A model generated the notes under the pieces. It was not told the origin of the DNA. It did no database searches and saw nothing but the letters and a program-made list of their open reading frames with translations. A stretch of DNA of 64,000 nt, from assembly GCA_008694505.1 (NCBI GenBank), contig VZDJ01000049.1, positions 558,001 to 622,000 on the forward strand, given 5' to 3'. Both the position numbers and the translations under genes were made by a program. This DNA is from Cyanoderma ruficeps. Its lineage: Eukaryota; Chordata; Aves; Passeriformes; Timaliidae. Positions 1 to 10,753 of the stretch are shown here, in pieces. Every line of letters begins with the position of its first letter. Position 1 is the stretch's first letter.

Positions 1-389
1 AAGGGTCTGCCTAATTGTGCACACGAATGTGCACAGCTCTGTGGCGTGTTTGTACCCAGACCTTACCAAATCCCAAGCCTATTCCAGCTGTCCTGCCCGT
101 TTCTCACATTCCAGCCCTCAGGAACGCCCTGCTGACGGGGAGCTCGGTCCTGGAGCCCTCCTCAGGCTGCACGCCCGCGCCAACGCCACTCCCAGCCACA
201 CACCTGCACAGAGAGGCTGCAGCAGGGGCTGCCCAGCGATGTGGGGCTCACAGCCTCGGGCAGGATGGAGGGTTGCAGAGCCCTTCTCCTCCTCCTCCTC
301 CTCCTCCTCACACAAAGGAGCTCCCCAGGCCAGGGCAGCGCTTCCCGGAGGGAAAATGATTGCGGCACAATGGCCGGCACGGCCAGCTT
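1..389. other. Non-coding flank with short (CCT)n microsatellite
   Basis: Moderately GC-rich sequence with no recognisable gene. A seven-copy CCT run lies at 288-308. It reads as a leucine, serine or glutamate run in different frames, which makes short artificial open frames here. I see no splice sites or conserved peptide, so I treat those frames as chance. Confidence 0.6.
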
Positions 390-640
390 AGGGCAGCTGT
401 GTCATATAAATTGTCAGCAATGACCATAAGCACTCAGAGAAACAATTTAATTCCTCACTCCCGCCATCATGGGCTGATATATTCTTTCAAGGTCATTACC
501 CAAGGCTAGGAGGGTCGCGTGATTAACGAGTGACACGTCCAACGAGGGCGGCTGTGCCTGAGCAGGCCTTATATTAATTAGACAGAAGTGCTGAAAAATA
601 AACGGTGCCTGGCAAGGAGGGGCCAGACCCACACCTCCAT
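390..640. promoter_or_regulatory. Candidate conserved enhancer-like element
   Basis: This AT-rich, repeat-free block follows the GC-rich flank. It holds several homeodomain-type cores (ATTAAT, TTAATT, TTAACGAG), a TGATATAT stretch and an AAGGTCATTA nuclear-receptor-like half site near 490. It also contains a few isolated CpGs (TCGCGTGATTAACG around 515-528) of the sort kept in vertebrate conserved non-coding elements. The call rests on composition and motif density only. Conservation has not been measured. Confidence 0.4.
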
Positions 641-2474
641 GGCTGTGCACCTCCCCAAACTCTCAGCCACCATCCTGCTCCTTCGACCTGCCGCCACATC
701 CCAGCAATTCACCAGCAGGATGCACAAAGGGTGCTTCTTTCCTGGTTTAAATGAATTGGGCTCTCGCCCCAGCTTTTCAAGTCTTTGGTTTATGCTTTTC
801 TTCCTTCTTGCCATAAGTTACTAACTTACACTGCATGGAAGCACAAGACACTACTGTTCACAATTAACTTGGCATCTCCAGAGCAAATCTAAAATTAAAA
901 AAGAAAGTCCCAAGGCTTGAAGGTTTGTGCCAGGCACTGGAAGAGACCAAGAACACACCCTGGCTCACCATCAGCAATCACCAGGCTCCAGAAGCCCTGA
1001 GCAGGCCAGGCTTTCCAAAGCAGCAAAGCACCCTCTGATATCCCTGTCTCCAGGGCTCTGGGACAGCGAGCCTGCTGTGCCACCCCAAACTCATGTGATT
1101 GTATGGAACCAGGAGAGATGGCCCTCAGCAAACACACAGCTCAGGACTATCTAGACTTATTCAGAGAAAACGTCTTTGGACACCACCTCAATCTCAGATC
1201 TCTCCCCACAAAAACCTGGAAATCAGCCTGCTCACTCGAGCCCACACCGACTGGGCTTGGTGTAGCTGTTCCAACAGAAAGAGGGAAACCCACTTCATTT
1301 TCACCATGTTGGGGGTGCTGCCAACAGCTCTGTCTGAGGTTTAGGAGTCAATAGAAAAGCAGCTTTTAACAAAGACAGAGTAGTCCAGGCCTGCCTGAGC
1401 AAGACGGACAAATTTTCCAAGAGTCTCAGCACTCACAGCCTCAACTGACCTAAATGAAGCCACCTCAACAGCTCTGCACGATTACAGTCAAACATTGTCG
1501 ATATTCTGCTGTTCCCCACAACACTGTGACACCTTCCAGCTGCTCAGGCACTGGAAACCAGCACTCCTTCTGGTATTTTACCTCACAGTGGTCTCTAGAC
1601 AGGACCTTCTCCTCAGCCCCGGCCAAGATCCTGGTGACGCAAATCACTCACCCCTCACAGCAGCGCCTGGCCTGCAGACAGCTCCGAGAGTCCAGCCCAC
1701 CATGTCGTCCAGGCTGGAATCCTCCAAAATCCTCAGATAAAATCTTGCCCCAGCAGTCCCTCACAGCGTTCCTGTGGCAGAAAAACCCCCGTGGCTCCAT
1801 TCCTGCACCATGTTCCCAGCCCTTGGCCGCGCTGTCCAGTGTGCAACTACACCAGTGTGCCGACCCCCACAGGTGAATTGCTTTCTGCTAATCACCGTCA
1901 ATTAACTCGCTAACTCGTCACAGCTGGTGTCTTCAGAGCCTGCATTTCGTATGTCCAACGCACTACGCCAAAAAGGAATCATAAAGGAAAAGTTAAATCT
2001 GAACAGATTTTTAGGGTGTTGCTGGCCCAGTGGCTTCCCCGTGTTCTCACTACACAGATGCAAAAGAGAGTAGCAAAACTCTGCCCTAAGCACTAACTTT
2101 TGATCATCACCTCCTTCTTATAATCCACCATCAAGGATTCCAAGACATTTCCCTGGAAATGTCTGTTGGGCACTCAAAAAGAGCCAACACTTGAGAAAGG
2201 GGATTGAGACAGAAAGCCAAACACCTGTGGCTAGGTTGTTAATTAGACTCAAAAAGTAAGCTCTTTTTCCATCCAAATGCAAGTTTCACCTTCAGCTCTG
2301 CTCTGCTACTCCAAACCTGAGGCAGAGGCTCTCTCCTTCCCTCTCTTCCTTTAAAGCTCCCAAGCTCAGGGCAGGCCACAGGTCGCCTGTCAAAGGTGGA
2401 ACTTCCACGGTGTCCCCAACCCTGCAGGTCAGGAAAGGGTGACAAGAGCAGGATGGCTGCCTGTGCAGGGAAGG
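641..2474. other. Ordinary non-coding sequence
   Basis: I see no gene, CR1 fragment or tandem array. Open frames of up to 140 codons (1454-1876, plus strand) have no recognisable domain, and their composition matches the flanks. The one notable structure is the palindrome at 2143-2164, listed separately. Confidence 0.6.
2143..2164. repeat. 22-bp near-perfect palindrome
   Basis: Ten-base arms (AGACATTTCC at 2143-2152 and GGAAATGTCT at 2155-2164) are exact reverse complements separated by two bases. The centre reads TTCCCTGGAA. This fits the TTC-N4-GAA spacing known for STAT6-type sites and also resembles a BCL6 site. Whether it binds anything is inference. Confidence 0.7.
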
Positions 2475-2581
2475 CACACACACAGGTACACATGTGTACA
2501 CAGGTAACACACGTACACAGGTAACACACACAGGTACACACATGTAACACATGTACACAATTAAACATAGACACACACATG
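2475..2581. repeat. Degenerate CA-rich cryptic microsatellite
   Basis: This is an imperfect tract of CACACA, GGTACACA and GTAACACA motifs with a loose period near 10-12 bases. It reads as a decayed (AC)n tract that has partly expanded as a longer unit. The frames across it encode cysteine, valine and threonine runs and are not genes. Confidence 0.75.
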
Positions 2582-2752
2582 AAGCAAGACCATTTGCCCC
2601 CCTGAACAACAGCCAAACTCCATGTTACCCTGGGCCTGGCAGCCTTTCCCACCTCAAGGAGTGCCCGTGGTTTTGGCAGGCACAAAAGCACTCCCCAGGC
2701 TTTCACAATGGCCTTTTCCACCTCCCAGAGAGTGACCACTAGGAATTCAATT

Positions 2753-2812
2753 TGATTTTTTTTTCTTTTTTCTTTTTCTTTTTNNNNNNNNTTTTTCTTT
2801 TTCTTTTTTTTG
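2753..2812. repeat. Pyrimidine tract (TTTTTC)n with an 8-base gap
   Basis: Runs of T broken by single C bases surround eight undetermined bases at 2784-2791. The gap lies inside the tract, so its true length is unknown. The minus strand is a poly-purine run and reads as lysine codons. That explains the long minus-strand open frame across 2239-2874. Confidence 0.8.
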
Positions 2813-4439
2813 GCATTTCCATAACTTAGTTTTGGTTTACCTAGAAACAAGAAAACTGAAAAGAAAGAAAACATGAAAAGGCTACGTTAGCCCTAGAACC
2901 TTTTTATGACACGGGGTTCTGACTTGGAGCTGGTAACACTGTTTGGTACTTCCCTGCTCTTAAACTGCTGCATTTTTGGCCCTTCCTCATAAGACTCCTC
3001 TTCATGTCCATAAATTGCACTGCCTTGGAAATCTAGTGGGAAGAACTGAGGTTAAATCCCACTCTCTCCTCAATTTCTGTCCTCCATCGCCGACATCAGG
3101 TTGGATGCAGGATGAGTTATGGCGGAGGCAGGGCGGTTTGCAGGATTTCCAGAGCTGCACACCCTGCACTGTGTGTGGGGTACAGATGGGGTGGGGTACA
3201 GGTGGGGCGCAGCTTCCACCAGCCCCAGCACAGGCTGCAGACACAGCTCACACACACGGAGCCACTCCACACGCTCACACGCAATCCTGCAGGATCCCAA
3301 CACATCGGAACTGGGTTGGATTCATTGCCCAGGTGCCTGGCACTGAAGCTCTGCAGACACATTCCCTGCAAAGCTCGGGACAGCCACCTGAGCAGTGGTT
3401 TTTCAGCACCAGCACCACGAGCAACATTCCCTGGCCTTACACCACACAAAGGCCAACTTTAATTAGAGAGGCCAGGAAAGAAAGATTCTTCCCTTTCCGT
3501 TCCAGTCCTTCCCTCCCAGTAACACCCAATTTTCCTGCATCTGGGAAAGGGGAACAGCACTGGGCACTTCCAGGTGGGCAGTTCACGTGGAAAGCTGACT
3601 CTTGGGCTATTTTTACTGTCCTCCCTGTGTATCCGTTTACGTTACATCTCTGTAAGTGCGTGTGAGTTTGTGTGTTAATGCCTGCTCACAGCCAGGATAA
3701 AAACACACACCACGGTTAGGCAAATACATGGAAATACAGACAGAATCCAATTCCTCTGGCAGACCACACAAAGGCTAAGAAATGAAAAATGCACTCACGC
3801 CCTCTGACACCCTGGCCGAGTGCACCGCGAGAGCTCTCGTGGTGGGGACTGAAGGCTGGCTGCTGGCTCCCTCTCTCTCCCTCTCTCTTTTCTGCTAAGG
3901 AGACACTTTGAGCGCCGGGATTGCTCACAATCTGGCTCTGTGATCCACATGCAGGACTGGTAATATGCCTGCTATTTCCCTCTCTCTCCCCCATCAAACC
4001 TCCCCCCATCGCTCTTGTTCTCGTGTTCAGTGGTTATTTTAGCTTAATGCGGTGACATCACAGCTCGCTCGGTGAGCAAAGCCCCGGCTGTGAACAGAGC
4101 GCAGCTCCACTGATCACCTCCCAGCCCCGGGGTTTCCTGAGGTTTGGGATTCAGTGCTCTGTCCTGGCACAGCCCTGCGTGGGTTTCATGGTGCTGGCAA
4201 AGCCCTGCTGCAGCCGTGGGGACAGTGACGCGTCTCCCGCCCCGGGCTGGCAGTGACACCTGGCAGAGACACTCCCAGTGAGCTCCCCCATTTCTGACTA
4301 GCACAGGAGGGCAGCTGGACACCTGTCTGTGCAGCCCCCTCCGTCTGGGGGAGGGGGGTGTGCACAGGCTGGATGGAGGGAGGTGGTTCTTAGGTGGGGG
4401 GAGAGATGGAGCGCTGGAAGGCATCTCATTTCTCAGCAT
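2813..4439. other. Ordinary non-coding sequence with CT-rich tracts
   Basis: No gene is supported. Two short CT-rich tracts lie at 3867-3891 and about 3977-3992. A small imperfect duplication of a GGGGTACAG-type motif sits near 3180-3210. The 229-codon plus-strand frame (2976-3665) has no recognisable domain and no local codon bias, and I reject it as a gene. Confidence 0.55.
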
Positions 4440-5040
4440 CACTGAGGAGTCAAACCCTGCATTAAAATGAAAATACCCTGTGAATTTTTAAAGCTGAGCC
4501 CCTCTACAAGTCTTCATCTCCCGTAATTCCTCCACCCCATTATATCAGATCTGCAATAGTCTCAACAGCTCTCATGATTTTGTTCCATGTTCTTCTAAAA
4601 TAGGAAACAAAGAAACAGCACATGATATTAGAAAAACTTCACAGCAGAACAGATAAGATGCAGGAGGAGAATAATGCAGTCAAATAAGCTTTCCATTATT
4701 AACAACCGTGCCCTGAGGTCTACGGGCATAGTCCCAAAACCTAAATTATCTTAAATCATGAGGTTACCAATAAAGACAGCTCGGGACAGCAGAAGGGGTC
4801 TGTGATTTCAGGAGGTTTGCAGACCACATATATATGATTAACATTTCTGTGCTACAGTTTATTACTTCATTATAATATTTTCCATCACAAATGAATAGGT
4901 AAAATACCTGGCTATTAAATATAAACCTATCCCTCAGGATGATCAGATTATCACTTGAATTTAAAATCTTTCTGAATTTTTAATAATGCATAACAAATAA
5001 GATTATTTATGCACTTTCTTGGCTTTACTTGCAGGGCCCA
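4440..5040. promoter_or_regulatory. AT-rich candidate conserved non-coding block
   Basis: A repeat-free AT-rich stretch contains many homeodomain-type cores, for example ATATGATTAACAT near 4832 and TTAATAATGCATAAC near 4980. It also has GATAAG and GATCAGATTATC segments. A small TGCCC...GGGCA dyad lies near 4710-4730. It ends abruptly at the GC-rich minisatellite and CpG island. The enhancer reading is inference from motif density. Confidence 0.35.
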
Positions 5041-5142
5041 CGATGACGTGCAGCTGTCTCTCCTGAAATCCAGGTCTGGGGGGACACACAGTCCCTGCTC
5101 CCCCTCTCGGCTCCTTCATGCAGCAGTGCCCCGAATCCCGCA

Positions 5143-5396
5143 GCTGTGGGGTGCGGGCTGTGGGGCTATGGGGATGTAGGCTGTGGGATGCCGGCTGTGG
5201 GATGCCGTCTGTGGGATGCCAGCCGTGGGATGCGGGCCGTGGGATGAGGGCTGTGGGCCTGTGGGGCAGCAGGGCCGTGGGATGCAGGCTGTGGGGCAGC
5301 GTGCCGTGGGGCAGCGGGGCCATGGGATGCGGGCCGTGGGATGCGGGTTGTGGGGCAGCGAGGCTGTGGGATGCGGGCCGTGGGGCAGCGCGGCTC
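5143..5396. repeat. 14-bp G-rich minisatellite
   Basis: About 16 head-to-tail copies have the core GGATGCGGGCCGTG, with GGGGCAGC variants that lengthen some copies to 15-16 bases. Because 14 is not a multiple of three, the frame cycles through all phases. No stop codon occurs in any phase, which produces 110-140 codon open frames on both strands. These are repeat translations and not proteins. The array runs straight into the CpG island at its right end. Confidence 0.9.
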
Positions 5397-5890
5397 GGCC
5401 GGGCCGTTCCGGAGCGCGGGGATGACGAGCCCCCGGAGCCGGCAGCCGCGGCGGCGCGCAGGCAGCAGCTGAGGAATCGGGGCAGGCTGATGGAAAGTCA
5501 AGTGGAGGCCTGGCTGTCTGAAACCTCTTCAATAGATCTGTAGTCTGGACTTGAACCCTGCCCTCTCACCTCGGGGTCCCATATTTCTTCCCCCATCCCC
5601 CGCGCCGTCGGCGGCGAGGGGCCGCGAGTGACCCCGGCACCGCCGCCAGCGAGGGAGGGGGAGCGGCCGGGGGGGAGCGGGGTCCCCGACTTCCTCACAG
5701 GTAATTAAGGGACTGTTTTCAAGGTTGCGTGGGCAAAAGACAATTCGGCCTAATGAAGCATCGATCGGGCGCTGCCATTCACTGCGCTCCCTGAGCCGGC
5801 GGAAAGCTCCGCGCCCGGAGCATCCCGCCGTCGGCCCCGAGCCACCTGCGGGGACAGCCCGCACGCCGAGCCGGGGAACAATACTCATTA
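5380..5890. promoter_or_regulatory. Orphan CpG island
   Basis: The DNA is GC-rich with dense CpG at 5390-5460, 5600-5690 and 5725-5885. The middle part holds a G-quadruplex motif at 5653-5682 (runs of 3, 5, 7 and 4 G with loops of 1, 7 and 3 bases). No coding first exon is visible on either strand. Short islands of this kind often mark promoters, unannotated lncRNA starts or Polycomb targets near developmental genes. Which applies here cannot be told from sequence. Confidence 0.6.
5653..5682 (+). other. G-quadruplex motif in the CpG island
   Basis: Four G runs (5653-5655, 5657-5661, 5669-5675, 5679-5682) have loops of 1, 7 and 3 bases and match the usual G3+N1-7 rule. Such motifs are common in CpG-island promoters. 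Folding in vivo is inference. Confidence 0.65.
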
Positions 5891-6230
5891 GAGAGCCCAA
5901 GTGCGTTTGTGGCGGGGTTTGTTTGTTTGTTCCTCTTTGGGATGAACCTTGCTCGTCGTTCCCATTCTAACCTCGCCAATCAGCGCCGGCGGGGCTGGAT
6001 GCATGAGGTCAGTTATGGAGATGCAGGAAATTACCGGGGATTGGCAGGGCTGGTTTTGTCAATTTGTAAGCAAAACCCTGTGTTATTGCCGGGTTTTCAT
6101 CTTTTCATCACTGTCAGCCTGTGCTGGAAAATGAGAGCTAAAAGCAAAATTGTCTCAAAGGCTGCTGGAAAATTAACGGCGGAGGATTAAAAATATTTTT
6201 GTGTGAAATAGAAATAGGAAGCAGGTACTT
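5700..6230. promoter_or_regulatory. Candidate enhancer/promoter element flanking the CpG island
   Basis: A low-repeat stretch runs from GTAATTAAGG at about 5701 through a cluster of AT-rich motifs up to 6230. It includes CCAATCAG at 5976-5983, a canonical NF-Y (CCAAT) site on the plus strand. It also has ATGCATGAGGTCA near 5999-6011, with a nuclear-receptor half site, and several TTAAC/ATTAA cores. An NF-Y site beside a CpG island fits a promoter. No transcription start motif such as a TATA box can be assigned, so direction is unknown. Confidence 0.4.
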
Positions 6231-6620
6231 ACATTAAAAAAATACAGCCAATTAAGCCCCCTGGAAGTGCTGACACATCCAGCTCGCCGCTCGCCCTACC
6301 CAGGCATCTGCTCCCTGGCTCCGAAGCCAAGCAGCTCGGCAGCATCGCGTTCCTGGGCTCCCCAACCTGCCCTCGCCTCACCCAGCCCCTTTCTTCTGGC
6401 CCAAATGTTTGCATTTGCAGGACATCTGAATGGTAATAAAAGGGCCAGGAAATGATAGTTGTGCCAAGTAAATTGGGGTGAATGCTGGGGGAGGGGAGGC
6501 CGGATCGATTGTGAAACAACTTGCGCATTATCCGGGAAGGATTTGCTCACGGTCCTGCCCTGCTCCGCGGACGAGAGGCCCCGCACTCAACAATAGCGTG
6601 TCCCCTCAGAGCAGGAAACA
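6231..6620. promoter_or_regulatory. Candidate conserved non-coding element with POU-like site
   Basis: The right half (about 6400-6540) is repeat-free and has a TTTGCATTTGCA segment near 6408-6419 resembling an octamer/POU site. It also carries AATGGTAATAAAAGG and GATCGATTGTG motifs. The left half is ordinary. No coding exon is seen. Called on composition only. Confidence 0.35.
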
Positions 6621-6724
6621 CAAAGGGAATTTGCTCTGATTCAATCCACACAGTGAGGCCCCTCTGGGGCTAAAGAGGGTCACTTTTACCCTGGCTAAAA
6701 ATAAAGAAAAAAGATTTTTTTCCC

Positions 6725-6730
<6 letters not shown>

Positions 6731-6776
<46 letters not shown>
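6731..6776. repeat. (AC)20 microsatellite
   Basis: Twenty uninterrupted AC dinucleotides (6731-6770) are followed by GCACAC. This is a perfect dinucleotide run of a length that is usually polymorphic. The minus-strand frame across it encodes alternating Val-Cys and is not a gene. Confidence 0.97.
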
Positions 6777-6777
<1 letters not shown>

Positions 6778-6829
6778 ATCCAGCTGCGGAAAGCAGCCCA
6801 CCTCCACTCAACCAGATGCTTAAAAATCA

Positions 6830-7690
6830 TGAGCTGCCTCTCTCATTTTTTCCATTTAGACTTTAGAATTTATCAGAATTTACTTTAAAAAAATTTTGAA
6901 CAAGTAGAATGTGATCAAAGAGCAGCGAAACGGCCTCTTCCTTTTATTCCATTTCCTTGTCTAACAAGTGCTTTACCGGGGACTGCTACAGCACCAGCCC
7001 CTAATAACAAAGGAGGTGACACTGTGAGGGCACAGAACTGTAAACTGAATTTTGAAAGCTACGCGAGAGCCCGGATATCAGGGTTGTGCTGTATTCAGAT
7101 ATATTTGTTTTCTAATACTTTGCCTTTTTTGTTCTGCTTCTAATCCTAAATTCCTCCATCTAGCCCAGGTCAGTAACGACGCAGCAATTGTGTGCAACAC
7201 CTGCTGAAATTATACACAACAAGAAGTTTTCCCTAAAAACCACTAAAATGTAGCTCAGCAGATTCTATCTGCATTAATTTGGCGGAACAACAAGATATTG
7301 GTGGGGACAAACTCGGCATAAAGCGGCCCCGAGCCCCCTGAGTTGGTGGAGCTCAGCCCAAACAATGGCCGCTTCCCATTCACCTTTCCCCGGCTTTTCA
7401 AAAGAACATCCCAGAAACACAAAGCAGCAGCGGGAAATGGCAATTTTATGAATCCTAATCAATCAAAGGGCTTATTAACTCAATGTGAAGCCAGATTAAA
7501 ATCTTTAATTATAAATCGTGCTAAAAGGAAAAACAAAATGTACTTATGGTACATTGAAAATTCCGGATATTAACATAGTTGCCATTATCTCTCGCAATAT
7601 TAAATTTCCCCTCCCTGCCCTGCAACATGCTCACCTTTTTCTGTTCCTAAAGAACAGAACCGCAGAGCAAACTCATTTTTCTCCTTCCCA
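6830..7690. promoter_or_regulatory. Candidate enhancer cluster
   Basis: Two repeat-free stretches (about 6900-7120 and 7180-7600) are rich in developmental motif cores. They include AACAAAGG (SOX-like) near 7006, ATCAAAGG at 7462-7469 (TCF/LEF-like), GCATTAATTTGG near 7271, and TTTAATTATAAATCG near 7503. Isolated CpGs persist in AT-rich surroundings. These features resemble deeply conserved vertebrate enhancers, but alignment is needed to show conservation. Confidence 0.4.
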
Positions 7691-8070
7691 GAGTTATTAA
7701 AAGGTATTCCTGCTCCCCGCAGCCGGGGCTGTGCGGCGGCGGGGCTGCGGGGAGCCCCATCCCAGGGAGCGGGTGTTTATCGGGCGGGCCCGTGGGAGCT
7801 CCGGATGATGTTTTTGGGCCACAATCCAGCGTGAGGCGTTTGCGGTGCACCCCGCAGCCCCGGGAGAGGCCTCGGGGCCAGGGGCGCTTTCCCAGCAGGC
7901 CGGCGTTGGGAAATGACCCCGGCCAACGCAATCCCGGCTGGACGGGCGGGGGAGGGCCGGCAGGGAACCAGCCGCATGTTTTATTTATCTGCTGGAAGTC
8001 ACGGCCAGCCCATTGTGTCCCCGGCCGTGCCCGTGCCCCGGCCCTGCCGCAGAAGGTGCTCACCGGCTCC
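7691..8070. other. GC-rich stretch with moderate CpG
   Basis: Sequence is GC-rich with scattered CpG and no tandem repeat or recognisable exon. The overlapping frames on both strands (up to 208 codons) share no domain and are typical of stop-poor GC-rich DNA. It may be a weak CpG island. Confidence 0.45.
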
Positions 8071-8720
8071 TTTTCCATTTGGGGCATCGGCAGTGCCCAG
8101 CCAGGCTCCACCCTGTGCCCGAGCGCCGTGTTCCTGCCCTTTCCTGCCTTTCCAGCAGCTTCCCTCACACCCCGGCCTCGTGCCCATCCCCTCCGTGGTG
8201 TTGCATTTGGAATTAAAGATTTTTTTTTTTCCCCTCCACAAAATCAGTTTTTTCAAAGGAGAGTGGTATTTCTTTTAGAAAAAGATCCTATAGGACCCAC
8301 TCAGATTGTGATTCTAGGTCATGTTTTACACAGAATTCCTATCTTTCTTTCTTTTGATACACTCCTTTCCTGGGATTTATTCCTGAAGCACTCCCCAAAG
8401 GAAAAGCACCTTTGCTGAATTGAGATTTTTCAAATTCGCTGTCACTTTTGGAACTATAATTGAAATCCCAAATCGTGTTTCCCTTCTATAGAACTTCAGA
8501 AAACACAGCTGGTGAATTTGAAATACAGTTTTAACCTGAAAAAATGGGAACTTAATTTTATATTTTACAAATGACTGGTTGTCTCCAAAACGTTCACAAA
8601 AGGGGATTTCACATCATAGGGAAGGGAATCTCTGTCTCTGCCCTGTAATCGCTGCCTGAGAGTTCTGCACCCTGTCCTGAATTTCCAGTGCCGTGATTCC
8701 CTATCCAGCTATTCCCAAAC
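8071..8720. other. Ordinary non-coding sequence
   Basis: A short T run lies at about 8220-8231. Otherwise this is unremarkable AT-leaning sequence. No repeat family or gene is recognised. Confidence 0.55.
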
Positions 8721-9115
8721 CCACCCAGGCAGGGTCGTGCCCCAGCTCACTCCACGGGCAGGTAAATCATTCTCACTGCTGCTTTCCAAAGCAGGAACAC
8801 ACCTGTCTGCAAATCCCGCCCAGCAACACGAATGGAAGAGTCTGAGGACACGGGAAAGAGAATTTTCAGTACGAAATCCACCTGGGAGTGAGCCCTCTGT
8901 GCCCAGCCGGCGCTGCTGTGAGCTGGGCCGTTCCCCCTGCTCGGCTGTTCCTGCCCGGGGCACTTGTGCCGTGGCCGGGGCTCCGGGCCGGCTCCGGCAG
9001 GACGGTCCGAGGCTCCTGCAGGGCTGAGGGGCCCCCGGAGCCCCCGCGGCTGCCGGGGCCATCCCGGCCGCGGCCACGCACCCCCGGCCCCATCCTGCCC
9101 TCCGCAGCTCCTGCC
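8721..9115. promoter_or_regulatory. Small CpG-rich patch
   Basis: CpG and GC content rise between about 8900 and 9110 and then fall sharply into AT-rich sequence. No start codon context or splice donor can be tied to it. It may be a minor CpG island or decayed GC-rich sequence. Confidence 0.35.
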
Positions 9116-9179
9116 TTTCAGGGAATTCAGAAAAGATCCTTTGTGCCCAACTCGGGTTTCATTTCATTGCTTTTAAATT

Positions 9180-10100
9180 TGTTCGGCTTGACTTTTGACA
9201 CTTCAGAGGCTTAAGCCTTCTTTAAGTACAACAATATAATAAATATTTGTGTTGCCAAAGGAAAAGTGGATCCGTTGTTAGTGTTAGGGAAAGCAGGATC
9301 TCTTTCTCATTCGTTTGGTATAAATAATTCACACAACTATGTGCATTTTATAAACATCATCTTTAGGAAACTGATACTATCAAACATTTTCAAGACAACA
9401 CTCAGCAGCATATAAATATGCACAAAGTATTTACTACAGCGGATCTGAAACTAAACAAAAAATTGTTAATGAAAGCAGAAAAATAACGATAGTTTATGTA
9501 AATAATTATGTTAATACAAAGTGTTTTCAGACTTATTTATACAAATTAGTCATCTGAATGACAAAAAGCTTTGACAAACTACAAACACCTATCAAAAATC
9601 ATATTATTTGGCTCGTTTTCCCTCACAATTTTCATCTTTAGCTTGCCTTGAAAAAGCAGATTTAGAGCCTCCCCTGCTCTTTGTCAGTACAGCAGGAACA
9701 AGCCCAGTCAAAGGCATTTTCTTTACCTAGATATTTAAAAAAATGTTTTAATGGGTTTTTCCTTCAAAATACTTGAAGAAATTGTGGTTTTTTAAAAATG
9801 AAAAAATTAAACAGTATAAATCTATTTTCATACACAATTATTAAAAAAATTTAATGTGCAGCATGTTTGGTTCAATTAGGAAAAAAACCAAAACGTATTT
9901 TCTGGTAACAATTTGATATGCAGAAAACATCTTTTTATTTTCCAACAGAAAACACTTTAAAATCACCCAGGAAAGAAACGATATATTTAAGATGAATACG
10001 AAAAACCCTGTGCACAAACTACCCAAAGCACCACAGCTGCATTTTTTGCACTTTTTGTTAGCAATCTAATTCTGGGATTTAGGTATTCCTGGCTTGTTGA
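9180..10100. promoter_or_regulatory. AT-rich repeat-poor block
   Basis: About 900 bases of AT-rich sequence contain no simple repeat. They hold many homeodomain and MEF2-like cores (for example TATAAATAATTCAC near 9320, AATAATTATGTTAAT near 9500). It could be a conserved non-coding element or the 3' untranslated region of an unseen transcript. I found no adjoining coding frame on either strand to support the second option. Confidence 0.3.
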
Positions 10101-10159
10101 TGGAATGAGATTTCCTCGCACTGCTAGAAATTCCAGTTTGGAACAAAACTTAGCAGAGA

Positions 10160-10720
10160 ATTCACAGCCCGCCGTTCCCCCCAGCTCTGCTCGGGGCCTG
10201 CGGGGGCGGCGGTGCGGCTCCGGTTCCCGCATTCCCGAATTGCCGAATTCCCGTGTAATTCCCGAGCACAGCAGCCCGCTGTGCCTCAGACGCTCCGAGA
10301 CGGAGCCGGGCCGGGGCGAAGAGGCGGCGCTGGCGGTTCCAAACCATTTGCTGTGCATTAATCGGGCCCCGGGCCGGGGCAGGGCCGCTCCGGCCGCGGC
10401 ATCGATCGCTCCTCCCGCCCGGGGCCGCGCTCGGGGCAGCTCCCCCCGGAGCCCTCGGGGCCGCCGCCGCTATTGAGTCATGATCCGAGCGGCTGCTCAT
10501 TGAGGGAAACGGCTATTGGCGTCCCCATCAGCCGGAGACACCCCGCCTGAGCTTAAACAAGTCCACTCGGTTAATGGCAGGCCCCCGGGGACACGCTCGG
10601 CCCCTCCGCTGACCATTAGACCCCTTGATGGAGTGGACAATAAACCTGACAGGACAGGCTGGACACTGCTCTGGAGCGCGGCTGCGCCGACGGCACGAGG
10701 GGACTGTTATCTGCCGCTGC
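10160..10720. promoter_or_regulatory. Orphan CpG island with AP-1 and NF-Y type sites
   Basis: The DNA is strongly CpG-rich, especially at 10190-10460. A canonical AP-1 core TGAGTCA lies at 10474-10480 and a reverse CCAAT box (ATTGG) at 10515-10519. AT-rich motifs follow (TTAATGGCAG near 10570, GACCATTAGA near 10610). A small imperfect 8-9 base repeat of the TTCCCGAA type sits at about 10225-10262. No coding exon is evident. The mix of CpG island and enhancer-type motifs suggests a promoter or poised element of an unseen transcript. Confidence 0.55.
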
Positions 10721-10753
10721 CCACGGTCTGTCCGCGGGCCACCTCCACTCCCT

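Noticed and set aside
2976..3665. 229-codon plus-strand open frame
   Set aside because: No domain, overlapped by several antisense and alternative frames, and composition matches non-coding flanks.
5116..5543. Open frames of about 140 codons on both strands
   Set aside because: They are translations of the 14-bp minisatellite, which lacks stops in all phases.
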